A DNA stretch of 64,000 nt. Source: Rhytidiadelphus loreus (lineage: Eukaryota > Streptophyta > Bryopsida > Hypnales > Hylocomiaceae). A program made the position numbers and the translations under genes. The stretch spans positions 14,353,001-14,417,000 of the forward strand of contig OX344763.1 in NCBI GenBank assembly GCA_947034895.1, written 5' to 3'. Each line of letters starts with the position of its first letter. Within the stretch, counting starts at the first letter, position 1. Under the pieces are notes generated by a model. That model saw only the letters and a list, made by a program, of their open reading frames with translations. It had not been told where the DNA came from and did not search any database. This document shows positions 33,768 to 44,707 of this stretch, piece after piece.

Positions 33768-36700
33768 ATGGCTTGCATTCGAGTCGATGGTCATGAGGTT
33801 CCTGTTGTGTTTCCACTAGGAGAGGAAGGACGTGCTAGAGTTCTATCACATCTTCTCCATGTCCATTTTAGGTTTGTAGAAGCCTCCATATATGTCGAAG
33901 AAAAAAAGATGTTTGAATCGGGTCAAGTGCAACAATCTATTCCTATGATGAGGTCTGTGGAAGCTCAAACGCAGTGTTGGTACCTTGACGCGGGAAACTA
34001 TAGAGCCTACGGACTCCCTCTTTCTATTGTCGCTCAGTCCACTGAGATTCCTAGCCGCCAATCAGAGAATTCCACAGTAGACATGCCTTATATTGCACAT
34101 GCCATTTCACCTCATTCACCTATTGACGTTTTACCGGTATTTCCCAAGCACGTAGTACTTCGTGAAGTAAAGCTTGAGAAACTAGATGCAATTATAGAAT
34201 TGTCTAGTGAATCTGAAGGAGAGTCTCTTGACTTCATTCGCCAGGAGAAACCAAAATCCACTCCAAATACATCTGTGAAAATGACTCCTGTGAATTCGGT
34301 ATGCAATACCCCTTCACAAAGTCAGTCGAAGTCTTCGTTCTCTCGTCCCCCATTGCATCCACCTCCAGCCGATAGAGTAAGTATTATGGAGTGTTTGAAT
34401 AGACTAGCGACTATGCATAGATCTCGAAATGAATTGTCTATGATGGATCTGAATGCTCTGCAACACCAACATGTTCAACTCCTTCCGCCAATATTCAATG
34501 GTGATGTCATCTTTGAATTGCCTCCATGTCGGTCATCTTCTTTTTCTTTTGCAGCCAAGAACTTAGAAGGGATGGACAAGCGCTATGATGGGCATCCTTG
34601 GTGCAAAGTTTTGACCACAAACATCCACAACTGCGATAACCTGAAGTTTCGTAAGTCATACTGCGCTGGTCATCTTGCTTGTCTGAATCCAGAGTGCGAT
34701 TACCTGACTAGAACAAAAAAACGCAATGAAACAGAGTGGACCGGATATACAATATCTCCTTTTGCAGTAGGGGATAGTAGTCCCAAGGATTGTACGTTAG
34801 TTTGTAAGCTTTGCAAAGTAACTCCTACTTGTTTGAGCACATGCAATGCGCGAATATACTACTGTTGTAGTGAAAATCCGAAAATGAGTAGGGCAGCTAT
34901 TCATATTGGAGAACATTCTCATCCGGTAGCAAAAGGCATGTACAGAGACTCTGCAAAGAAGATTTGTGGACTCATTGCGGAGCAGGTGGCCAAAACACCT
35001 CTGGCCACCAACTCCGCAATTGCTCTCTCTGCTAGCAAAGATTTCCTAACAACCTACTTGTTTAACAATGAAGAGGGAGAAAAAAAAATGTTGAAAGGAC
35101 AGGAACTAGAGGAGGTTATGGACCGCTTTGAGTACTTAAGCAGTCCGAACATCCGCAATGTCATATCTTCATTCTGCTCAAACAACCGCGGAGGTGTTAT
35201 CGACAACATTATGACCATGAAGAAGGAGGCAAAGTTCGAATTCATTCACGACAGCGTTTTCCCTAGACAAGGGAAGGAGGTGTACATTTTCAAGATGCTG
35301 ACAGAAGGACCCGGGAGTGGAGTAGATCTGGTGAAACGTATGCAACTAGGAGGGAATCTACAGAATGCGTGGATGATGTTTGACCACGTGAAGCGTGTGA
35401 AGGACTGGACCACGATGGCCTGCCACGTGTATGATCCCGAGTACAAAAAGGTGATGACCATTTCCACATGCGATATGCAATCGGAAGATACAGAGATTCA
35501 AGTGATTTTTTGGAAATGTTTGAATGTCGTCATGTCACGACACGGAATAGAAAACCCAAACTTCAAGGGGTTTATGGCCGATAGTGCTATGGCCAATTAG
35601 AATGCGGTTCGTATCATCTATGGTAGTGGCTCTGCCAATCAGAAAATGGAAAATCGGGAGCGGACTTGTTTGTTGCATTGGAGTTCGTCACTTCAAAAGC
35701 ACACAGAAAAGTATATCAAGCAAGCATTCCAACAGCAACATATTTTATTATGTAAACAATACAAAGATGCAAAGAACATGGAGGACGCAGAGACCAAATA
35801 CCTTGCAATTCGGTCATGGTGGTTATCTTCTGGAGCTACCACAGAAGATGCACTTCATCACTTGGACCACTGGCTCGCATTTTGGCATTTCCGTTATAAA
35901 CAGTGGGGAGGCTTCATGCAAATGGTAAGGTCCATGCACTACTGTATTTTTTTAATTTTTGTGGCATTGAAAGAAAAATGTAATATTTTGTTGGTCTTCT
36001 GTGATTTTTGGTATTTAACTGTGAGTTATTTCTAATGAGTTATTCAGGTCAATGTTTGCAAAACTAAAGAGGTCTACCTTCATTTATTATTTAATTTTAT
36101 TTAAGTGTTATGTATCTCATGTGCCCCGTACATGAACTGAATGGTTTTCAAATCACAACGGTTCTTGCTTGTACTCTTTTCCATTGAATGTGATTTTGTT
36201 TTCATTGAGGGGGGGCATTTTCAGGGATTGAGTTTGGAGGAGATGGCTGACATGCCTTCATGCAACTTGTCGAAAACAGTGCATAACAAGTGGCTTCAAA
36301 TGTCTGGAAATCGAGGTAACAATTTGTTCGATGCCACTTGCGACGATAGTATCCGTGCATGGATGTAGATGACTAATTATCGCGCTTACTTGAAGGGACA
36401 TGCATCTGGCTCTGGTCCATCGAAGGGGGAGTTGAAATTGAGAGCTACAAGACGGAGCGGGGATCCCAAGAAGATTGCAGAGGCGCTGAATACACTACCT
36501 GGATCTGAAGGTGTTGGAAGTCACATACCCCATTTGGAAGGAGAAGAAATATTTGGAAGCACAAAGAGGAAGTTAGATGTACCCATTGGTGATGTCGGAG
36601 ACTCACATAGACCAGATAAAGTAAATTTCTCTCAACCTCGTGTTCGAACGAGGTCTACAACCACGTCTATCAACTGTGCTAAGGAAAAGTATACACACGC

Positions 36701-37613
36701 TCCAGTGAACAATTCACTGCATGTGTCCATTGCGTTTGAAAGTGACTGCGACACATCGAAGTGGCATATTGCAAGGATCAGCCACAAATCAAACGCAAAA
36801 TGTCATGCTCAACAACAAGGGTCCTCACTCAAGTGCACTGCCAGAATTTCCAAAAGACGGAAGGGAACCCCTGCTCCTACCTATCGTGGGAGAAAAGAAG
36901 ATTACGGAAGTAAACGCGAAGTGTTGGCAGACTTTTGGTTTTGTGCAGATGACATTGAACGATGTGTGAAGGGGACCAAGCGCAAATGGATTATAGATTG
37001 GCCGGATGTGCCTAAAGTATGGCCTGTTCTAACTGGGATAGACTTGAGCCGAGAAGAGACATTACTCCTACAACATTCTGGATTTCGACTCCAAGAGCGT
37101 CCTACGTTGTCTCCTCGTCGTCTATTCAATATGTCCAACGTTTTTAAAAGCGTATTTTATGATCAGCCACCTCCACATGATGCACATATGTATCCAACGG
37201 TTCGAAACAGTCGAACCATACGCCGACTCTCAACAGTACCAAGTACTGAACAACGAAACAAATGGGAGAGTGCTGGCAATGTCAAAGGACTAATACTTGG
37301 AGTAACATTGTTGCCTTTTCCAGGACTAGGGGCAATTGTGTCTCTAGAGACCAGGAGTGAGCAGAACCGAAATGTGTATCGAATTACAGTGGGTATGTAC
37401 CCCTCATGCACATGCCCGGACTTTACGAACATGTGTGTTTCAACTATTGGAGGTCGTCAACAATATGTGAATTGCAAGCACTTATACTACCTGTTTCGGT
37501 ATTTCTGCAAGATGGACATCCATGATGACAAATTCATTCATGCACCAAGTTTTAGCTTCAATGAATTGAAGTTGCTCCTTGTAAAAGCAGGGATCATTAC
37601 AATTCTAAAGTAG
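33768..37613 (+). pseudogene. Transposase of TE-2 (GCM/WRKY-type finger, DDE-like core, SWIM finger), two nonsense codons
   Basis: Exon 1 is 33768-35924, the intron 35925-36224 (GT...AG), and exon 2 36225-37613, for 1,181 residues if the two TAG codons at 611 (35598-35600, Trp in TE-1 and TE-3) and 767 (36366-36368, Gln in TE-1) are ignored. Residues 134-152 hold VKLE followed by IIELSSESEGE, a SUMO-site plus SUMO-interacting-like pair. Residues about 273-386 hold Cys/His pairs (WCK, CAGHLAC, CKLC, GEHSHP) like GCM1/WRKY/FLYWCH fingers. Residues 539-605 hold D539 (FDHVKR), D569 (CDMQSED) and D605 (GFMAD), candidate catalytic acids. Residues 1114-1140 are a SWIM finger, CTCPDF...CKHLYYL. Otherwise the frame is undamaged, so decay is recent. 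I cannot assign the superfamily with certainty (Mutator-like and KDZ-like are candidates). Confidence 0.85.
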
Positions 37614-38186
37614 TAATGGTTGTAGTAGCAACTAATATTACATTCTTATTGTATGAACTACCATTTTGTACAATTTGTGGTTTGAAGCATATGAATTTGA
37701 AAACGTCCATGCATTATACCGAATTTCGGAGTGTGTCCACAGAAGAAACCAAAATTTGAAATTGAAATTATGAATGGCTAAGCCATGAAATGAAACCAAT
37801 CATCCAAAGGTGTTCATCTGAATATGAAAACCTTTTCAACCATGCTTCTATCACTATCCCTTTGATTTTGGATCTAGTTTATTTGGGCTTTCCATTTTTT
37901 TTTGTTCCACCTTTTCTTTTTAGGGCTTCATTTCATTTTTTGGGCTTTCCTTTACCTTTCTTTCCGTGTATTGTTCATTGTGTTCTAAACCCTAAACCGT
38001 ACATTTCTTTTTGTCAGTATTCTTTGCTTACAACCTTATATTGCAATCTCCAGCAAAATGTGGAAGTGGGTAAATATGTGAACAATGTTAGGGGGAAATA
38101 AATGCTTCATTATACACAAAGGTTTAAGAATTTTTTCCAACAGAAAATGGACCTTGGTAGGTCATAGTCATAATTCTTGTAATCCA

Positions 38187-38430
38187 CGGTAATAGGGGTA
38201 GCGATCATAGGTCCACTTATTTGCTTCAGAAAACCAAAAATTTGTCAATTTTTTATTTCTTTTTCCAAAAATATGTGTTTTTAGTATAAAAGTCTAAAAA
38301 AACTAACTCCAAGGCTTCCCGCTCACAAGTTCTCCGCTCCCCGCTCACAAGCTCACGGCTCCAAGCTCGCACGCTAGCGTCGTTGCTTAGCACCCTGGAC
38401 CTCTTACCGTGGATCTATTACCGTGGTTAT
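38187..38430. repeat. Shared transposase-side termini of TE-2 and TE-3
   Basis: From the left, TCCACGGTAATAGG is followed by an AT-rich spacer, CGCTCAC words and GCTCGCACGCTAGCGTCGTTG, as in TE-1. From the right, CTCTTACCGTGGATCTATTACCGTGG gives the inverted motif (read as TTACCGTGGATC plus TATTACCGTGG), followed by the same CGCTAGCG core. Only one core is present for two elements, so they overlap here. CGCTAGCG is itself palindromic. Confidence 0.6.
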
Positions 38431-38655
38431 GTACAATTTGTATAAATTTTTTAATTTTAATCATTGGTTACAGTAATAGAAGTACATATTGTGAAAGGCA
38501 AACAGATGACCTATAGGAAAATGAAAATTCTGATTGAAAATCGGTTGTATTGAATACTTCAAGGAATTACTGTATTTGTCCAAATACAAAATGGTACTTC
38601 TGAAGCTAGACATCTAACTTTAGTCTACAGTCCTTCAATCATTAACACCGATCAC

Positions 38656-41600
38656 TTAGGTATTGTTGGACTTCTGAACATATTGAAGACTATCCTTTGA
38701 AACTTTGATGATATTGGCCTTTGTGAGAAGGAGCTTCACTTCATTGAAGCTGAAGTTTGGAGAATGTATGCACTTATCCTCTGTCGGATTTATTTTGTTG
38801 AAGTAGCGAAGTAAGTAATAAAGATGTTTGCAATGCACATATTGTTGGCGTCCACCAATTGTTGAAACGGCCATGTCGACAAAATCGGGACAAGTGCACT
38901 CTGGATACATGCCAAGTGTAATGCGATAAAGCTTCTGCCTTGGCTCAAGTCCGGATTGAGGGGAGATTATGGCTCCAAGTCCAGGGAAGGGGAGCAAGGT
39001 TACTCCCAAAATTGTTCCCTTGACATTACCATCGCTCTTCCATTTATTGCGGTGCTCTGTTGTAGGAGCATTTGCAATACGTCGAATAGCCTTGCTCCTT
39101 CAAGTAGTTGGATTTGCGTCTGCATGTAAAGGACTAGGATGGTCATAGTAGATGGCCTGGAAAACATTGGACATGGTGAACAAACGTCGAGGGGACATAG
39201 CTGGCCATTGTTGTAGCTGGAAACCAACCTCCTACAGAAGCAACGTCTCTTGGCGGGTCAAATTAGTGCTTGTTAGTACAGGCCACACATCCAGGACTTG
39301 GGGCCAATCAATTACCCAACTACGTTTAGAGCCTTGTACACATCGTTCAATATCATCTGGACAAAACCAGAAGTCAGCTATGATCTCCTTGTTTCCGCCA
39401 TACTATTTTTTTCTACTACGGTAGGTCGGAGCTGGAGTACCTCTAGATCCCTTTGCAATTTTGGCAACACAACGGATGTTTGAACTTCTTTGTTGCGCGT
39501 GACACTTGCAACTGGACTTGTGCAAAATTCTTGCGATATGCCATTGTGAAGTATCACATTCACTCTCCATTGCAGTTGTTACATGTGGTACATGGGCAAA
39601 ATCAACCAACGTGTCTGCTTCATTAGGGGCAACCGTGGGTGAACGTGTCGATTGTGTCTGTACTCGGGGCTGAGAGAAGTTTACCTTATCTAGATGATGG
39701 GAGTCACCATCTGACCCAATGGGAAGGTCAAGCTTGCGCTTACTGCTACCAAATACTTCTTCGCCTTCCAAATGCGGAATACATGATGCAACACCGGCCC
39801 CTCCAAGAAGGTCATTGAGTGCCTCCGCAATCTTCTTTGGATCACCGCTACGTCTAGCGCCTCGTAACTTTAACTCTTCTTTGGATGGCCCTGACCTTGA
39901 TATGTTGCCATTAAGAAAAGCTCGATAATTGGTCATTTGCATGAAAGCTCGAATGTAGTCATCAAAAGTGGCGGCAAACAAATCATTACTCCGATTACCT
40001 GACTGCTGCAACCACCTATTATGGATTGTTTCGGATAAGTTGCATGACGGCATATCCGCCATCTCAACATTTAAGTCCTGAAACAATGATATCAAAGACA
40101 AAGTAAAAGAAAAATTAAGTATCACCACTGATAGTTCTCATTTACAATGACATAGTTAAACTTTGATCTAACTACTATGTGGCAAAGGCTCCCCTCGGCG
40201 GCGAGGGGAGAATCCCCGATACTCTAGAGTGATTAATATCTCCAAACAAGGCAGAAATATTTGTTCCAAATTTGGTGTCAGAAAAATAAAAGTGGATCCA
40301 AAAGATTGCAGAATGAAAATAATTAGGTAGAAGAAATACCATTTGCATAAAGCCGCCCCATTGACGATATCTAAAGTGCCAAAATGCAAGCCACAACTCC
40401 AATTCCCTCATAGCATCTTCCGAGGCTACTCCAGATGAAAGCCACCAAGATCGTATCGCTAGGTAACGCATCTCAGCTTCGTCCATAGATTTGGAGTCTT
40501 TGTATTGCTTACAAAGTTGAGTATGTTGGTGTTGCAAATCCGGCTTGATGAGCTTCTGTGTATGGCGATGCAAAGAGGTACTCCAATGTAAAAGACATGT
40601 TCGCTCCCGGTTCACCATCTCTATTTTAGGATCTCCTGATCCGTAGCCAATTCGAATGGCATTCCAATTCGCTTGTGCATTGTTTGCCATAAAGCCTTTA
40701 AAGTTTGGATTCTCAATGCCATTGCGTCTCATGACTCCGTTCAGAGATCTCCATATGATGCATTGAACCACAGTGTCCTCAGATTGCATATCACACACAG
40801 CAATTGTCATGACTTTCCTGCAACCTGTATCATAAACGTGGCAGGCCATGGTTGTCCGGTCTTTAACCCGCTTGACATGGTCAAATATGAACCATGCATT
40901 CTCCAGATCTCCACCCGGTTGCATCTGATTGACAAGGTCCACACCACTCCCTGGTCCTTCTACTAGCATTTTAAACAAATAAACCTTCTTCTTGCCTTGA
41001 CCAGGAAACACACTGTCATGGATGTACTCAAACCTCAAATTTCTTTTCATATTCATGATACTATCTATTATCCCACTTTTGCCACTTGAACGGAAAGATG
41101 AAATAACATTTCGGATATTAGGAGAACTTAGTATTTGGAACTTGTCCATGACATCATCTAACGAATCTCCCCGGAACATTTGCTTTGGACCTTCACCGTT
41201 GTGTATCAAGTGGTTATCAAGAAATTTCTTACTAGCTGCTAGGGCTATGGCAGAGTTAGTGGCACTAGGGGTTTTCGAAACCTTGCCAGCGATGAGTTCG
41301 GCTACAACACCGAAGGACTCTCTACATGTTCTTGAAGCTACAAGATGCACGTGATTCTCCAAATGAATGCAAGCTCTAGCCATGCTTGCATAATCTCCGA
41401 AAACGTAATAGATTCGAGCATGATAGACATTGATGCAATGAGGCGGACATTTGCATATCTTACAGAGGAGAATAGAATCCTTTGGAGGGAAGGCACCAAT
41501 ACAAAATGGCCCAGGAGTAAAACCACACCACTTAGTCTCTTTCGGATGAGAAGAACGCTTCAAGTAGTCGCATTCTGAATTCTTACAGATAAGATGGCCG

Positions 41601-42487
41601 GCACATGAAGATTTTCTAAACTTTAGGCCGTTGTGATTGTTGATATTAGAAGTCATTGTCCTACACCAAGCGTGACCATTGTATTGTTTATCCATGCCCT
41701 GTAACTTCCCAACAAAGGACGACGAAATCGAAATTGGAAGAGAAGGCAACTCAAAAACTACATCTTCGTTAAAATTTGTAGGAAGGTACTGCACCTTATG
41801 ATGGATGAGTGCATCATAGTCTATCGAAGCTACTTTGTTCCGAGAACCATGCATCGCCGCTAGCTTGCGTAGGCAACCAACAATACTAATCGCGGATGCA
41901 CAACTGGGATATGTTGGTGGACGCAAGTGCGTGGATAGAGCAAGACTACTAGAAGGCGTTAAATTTAAACTAGACTGTGTCATGTGGGCCCCCTCAGAGA
42001 CTCTACTAGGAAGTGCTAGTTGGTTTGGAGACTCTCCCTCGGACTCCCTCGAGAGATCTATGACATGGTCATTTGGTTCCTGCTTGACGGTGACAAACGG
42101 AAGAGGAGTGACAACATTCGTAACATGCTCGCATTCTAAAGTGTTACGGTTGTCACGATGGGAAGGAGGCATATCCACTGTAGAATGCTCGGAATGCCAA
42201 GGTAAGATCTGAGTGGAGTCTGTATTCATCACAGACGGTAAACCATAAGCTCGATAGCACCCTCGACAAAGATGCCAGACATGATTGTCATCAACTACCA
42301 TTCTCTGCATATGGATCGACTCTCTCAAAATGCTAGACTCAGACAATACCTCCTCTTCAACATAGATACTAGACAGGGCAAATCCAAAACGTACATGAAG
42401 AAGGTGAGCAGACACCACGACAAAATCTTCATCTCCTAGAAGGAATATGAGAGGAACCTCGTGGCCATCCGCTCTGAGGGAGGCCAT
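38656..42487 (-). pseudogene. Transposase of TE-3, exon 1 open, three stops in exon 2
   Basis: Exon 1 is 42487-40340 (716 codons, uninterrupted) and exon 2 40077-38656 (474 codons, no frameshift). Exon 2 has TAG at 39403-39405, TAG at 39232-39234 (Gln in TE-2) and TGA at 39100-39102 (Arg in TE-2). The domain order matches TE-2: VKQEPNDHVIDLSRESEGE near the N-terminus, Cys/His fingers (CAGHLIC, CKICK), the core FDHVKRVKDRTTMACHVYD and CDMQSED, then SWIM residues CTCPDF...CKHLYYL. The third candidate catalytic acid is Asn (GFMANN in place of GFMADS), so this copy would probably be inactive even without the stops. A truncated exon-1 protein with DNA-binding fingers could still be made and might act as a repressor; that is inference. 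Confidence 0.85.
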
Positions 42488-43249
42488 CTTTCAGAAATCA
42501 AAGAGCAACATCGACAATGACAATATGACCTAATTAAAACTTCTGCAGCGCTCAAAGAAGGTTGAATCTAGAGCCTCTCCCAAACGGATTTAATAATAAA
42601 GAATTTTCAGTGTTAGTGCCTGCAATCAATATCCATTAATGAAATAGAATCCGTATACAATGTACTTGGAAGCGTCGACAATATAGACGGTTGCGGTTGT
42701 AATTAAGGAAATGCGCTCACCTATCCATTGAATAAGATTAACACCAAAGCCAAATGAAATGAACTTTATTAAGGTTAGTAGTTTATTTATGGTGCCATAT
42801 GAGGCTTATGAGCATGAAGTAATTATTGAACTTTTTTGTAACCAAGTTCCTGCTATTACGTAAAGGAGATTGTTCCTTCTTGAAATTAAGTAGCGCTGAC
42901 TATGGAGTCTAAACATAAAGTGCCACCAGTCACCAACAAAATTATGGGCACACGCCAGTGAAAATGGAGTATTCTATTCTAGTAATGTGCAATTTCAAAG
43001 ATCAGATTAGACAATCATGTGGTAATCTAAAATATCAATTACAGTAATTCAAATGACTAGTAGATTCAAATCATGTACGCCTGAGACGAATTAGAATATT
43101 AAAAGTTCTGAAGCCTATTTAGCAGAGGCAGTGATGATAGCATCATTGGTTACAATTATGTAGAATGTATAGATTGTTCTACTTCAATATAATACCCCAC
43201 TTCCCACTAATAATCAACAATATGGTCGACTGTATATACTGTTAGTCAT
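42488..43249. promoter_or_regulatory. Divergent intergenic region of TE-3, presumed bidirectional promoter
   Basis: The 762-bp gap lies between divergent genes in the same layout as TE-1 and TE-2. Core elements were not identified. Confidence 0.4.
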
Positions 43250-43537
43250 ATGCTTACTCCAGATTGCACACACGATGGAATTGTGCATAGATATAGGAAA
43301 AGGAAGAAGAGAAGAAAACTTTTATTTTCTTCTAGTAGGGAGTTGCATAGGTCAAGGAATAGAAGTAAGAAGGTTGCATTATTGTGTGAGTCCGAGTCGT
43401 GCGAAGGAACTGCAACTGCTCAAATGCAAGAAGACGACTTCCATGGAGATTTCATTGTTGAGAGTCAACATATTGTAACCATCCTAGAAGAAGGGCCGCA
43501 GAGGAACAGCATTGGCCATGGGCGATTGCGTAATTTC
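43250..43537 (+). CDS. Basic NLS-like first exon of the TE-3 ParB-methyltransferase gene
   Basis: The 96-codon exon starts with Met-Leu as in TE-2, carries RYRKRKKRRKLLFSSSREL and RSRNRSKK, then turns acidic (EDDFHGDF), and ends at a GTAAGT donor in phase 0. The basic core aligns with the TE-1 and TE-2 exons. A short intron follows, to the acceptor at 43905. Confidence 0.6.
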
Positions 43538-43905
43538 GTAAGTAAATTTACTCTCTCTTCACAGTTGCTACCTCTTCGCAATATTGTATATTGGCGATAC
43601 CATTATTATACCTACTAATGTATTTGGATATGGTAGTACGTACTTTAATAAATCAGGTAGTCATTCTCAAAGTAAATAAGTTCTACAAATAATCTCACCG
43701 CCACATTAGGTATGCAATTCTGATAGATCACTCATCCTAAACACGAAGACTACTAGTCGGACAATAAGCTTTGTAGAATCTAAGACATTGAGCGTTGGTT
43801 CAGTCCTTCAGCAAGTTCCTAAGAGGTTAGGATTCCAAGTCATCTTTCATTGAAGGACCGATTCCTTAATCACGGGTCACTGACGTATTTCTTGTCAACA
43901 CGAAG

Positions 43906-44163
43906 ACTGAAATGGCAAGAAGACGCACCACTAGGAGCGCAGTCGCGGAGGCCCAGAGAAGTGAAGAGCACGATATGAACAGCAAGGATGAGGAAGAAGG
44001 GCCGCCTCAGGTGAACACGACGGATGCATGGCCAACTGCGGGCTCTGAGGAAGAAGGGCCGCATCAAGTGATCACGATGGTTGAACCACCAACTGCGGGC
44101 TCTGAGGAGGAGAGGCCGGATCAAGTGAACACAACGGATGAACCGCCAACTGCGGGCTCTGAG
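43906..44163 (+). CDS. Second exon of the TE-3 methyltransferase gene with three 19-residue repeats
   Basis: The 86-codon exon runs from an AAG acceptor to a GAG|GTATTT donor, both in phase 0. After a basic start (MARRRTTRS) it holds three 57-bp units at 43990-44046, 44047-44103 and 44104-44160. Each ends in PTAGS and begins EEEGP or EEERP. It sits where TE-2 has its acidic exon, but apart from acidic, repeat-free similarity at the start I cannot align the two. No known family. Confidence 0.5.
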
Positions 44164-44299
44164 GTATTTGTCATTCTACCTTCACTAGAAATCCTCGCTA
44201 ATGGCAGAAACATGAATACAGAGTAAACTGGATTGTTGATCGTTTTGGGGGTTTGTTCCGCAAAGGTAAGCCTCCAATAGAGATTCTCGTATTTTGTTT

Positions 44300-44645
44300 T
44301 AGGTTAAGGCTACCCCCGACCCTGCCATCGGTGCCGAGAGGAAGTAAATCTCGTAGAGGGTTAGATCCGCGGAGGTAGACACGACCCACATAGGGTCTGA
44401 TCAATGGTCACGTTCCTCGTCATTTTTTTTTTTTTTTCTGAATCTTGATCAGAGCATCCCCCCAAGGGCCACGCCATTGGCGCCGAGGGGAAGGCCAGCC
44501 CACTGAGGGTCTGATCCGCGGAGGAGTGAGCCTAGTGACGTTCCTCGTCGTTTTTTTTTTCTGAATCCTGATCAGAGCATCCCCTAAGGGCCACGCCATT
44601 GGTGCCGAGGGGAAGGTCAGCCCACCGAGGGTCTGATCTGCGAAA
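44300..44645. repeat. Intronic tandem repeat, ~110-125-bp units, three copies
   Basis: Units share GAGCATCCCC, GGGCCACGCCATTGG, GCCGAGGGGAAGG and GGGTCTGATC(C/T)GCG. Two adjacent units are close copies, separated by GTTCCTCGTC plus a T-run, and the first (about 44,300-44,410) is more diverged. The repeat lies in the intron just before the ParB exon. Confidence 0.8.
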
Positions 44646-44707
44646 GTTATCCTCCTACAATGCTATTGTCTATGTAATGACTTTTTTCGTTGTCCTTTAT
44701 GTTTCAG

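Larger units (their letters stand above)
23700..38400. mobile_element. TE-2, complete copy with the best-preserved ParB-methyltransferase gene
   Basis: About 14.7 kb. The order is terminal repeats, ParB-methyltransferase gene (minus, 32791 to 24278), divergent spacer, transposase (plus, 33768-37613), terminal repeats (38187-38390). TE-3 has the same order read from the opposite side, which shows that this gene set and layout belong to the element and are not chance neighbours. The right terminus overlaps that of TE-3, so one element probably inserted in the end of the other or arose as an inverted dimer. Confidence 0.7.
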
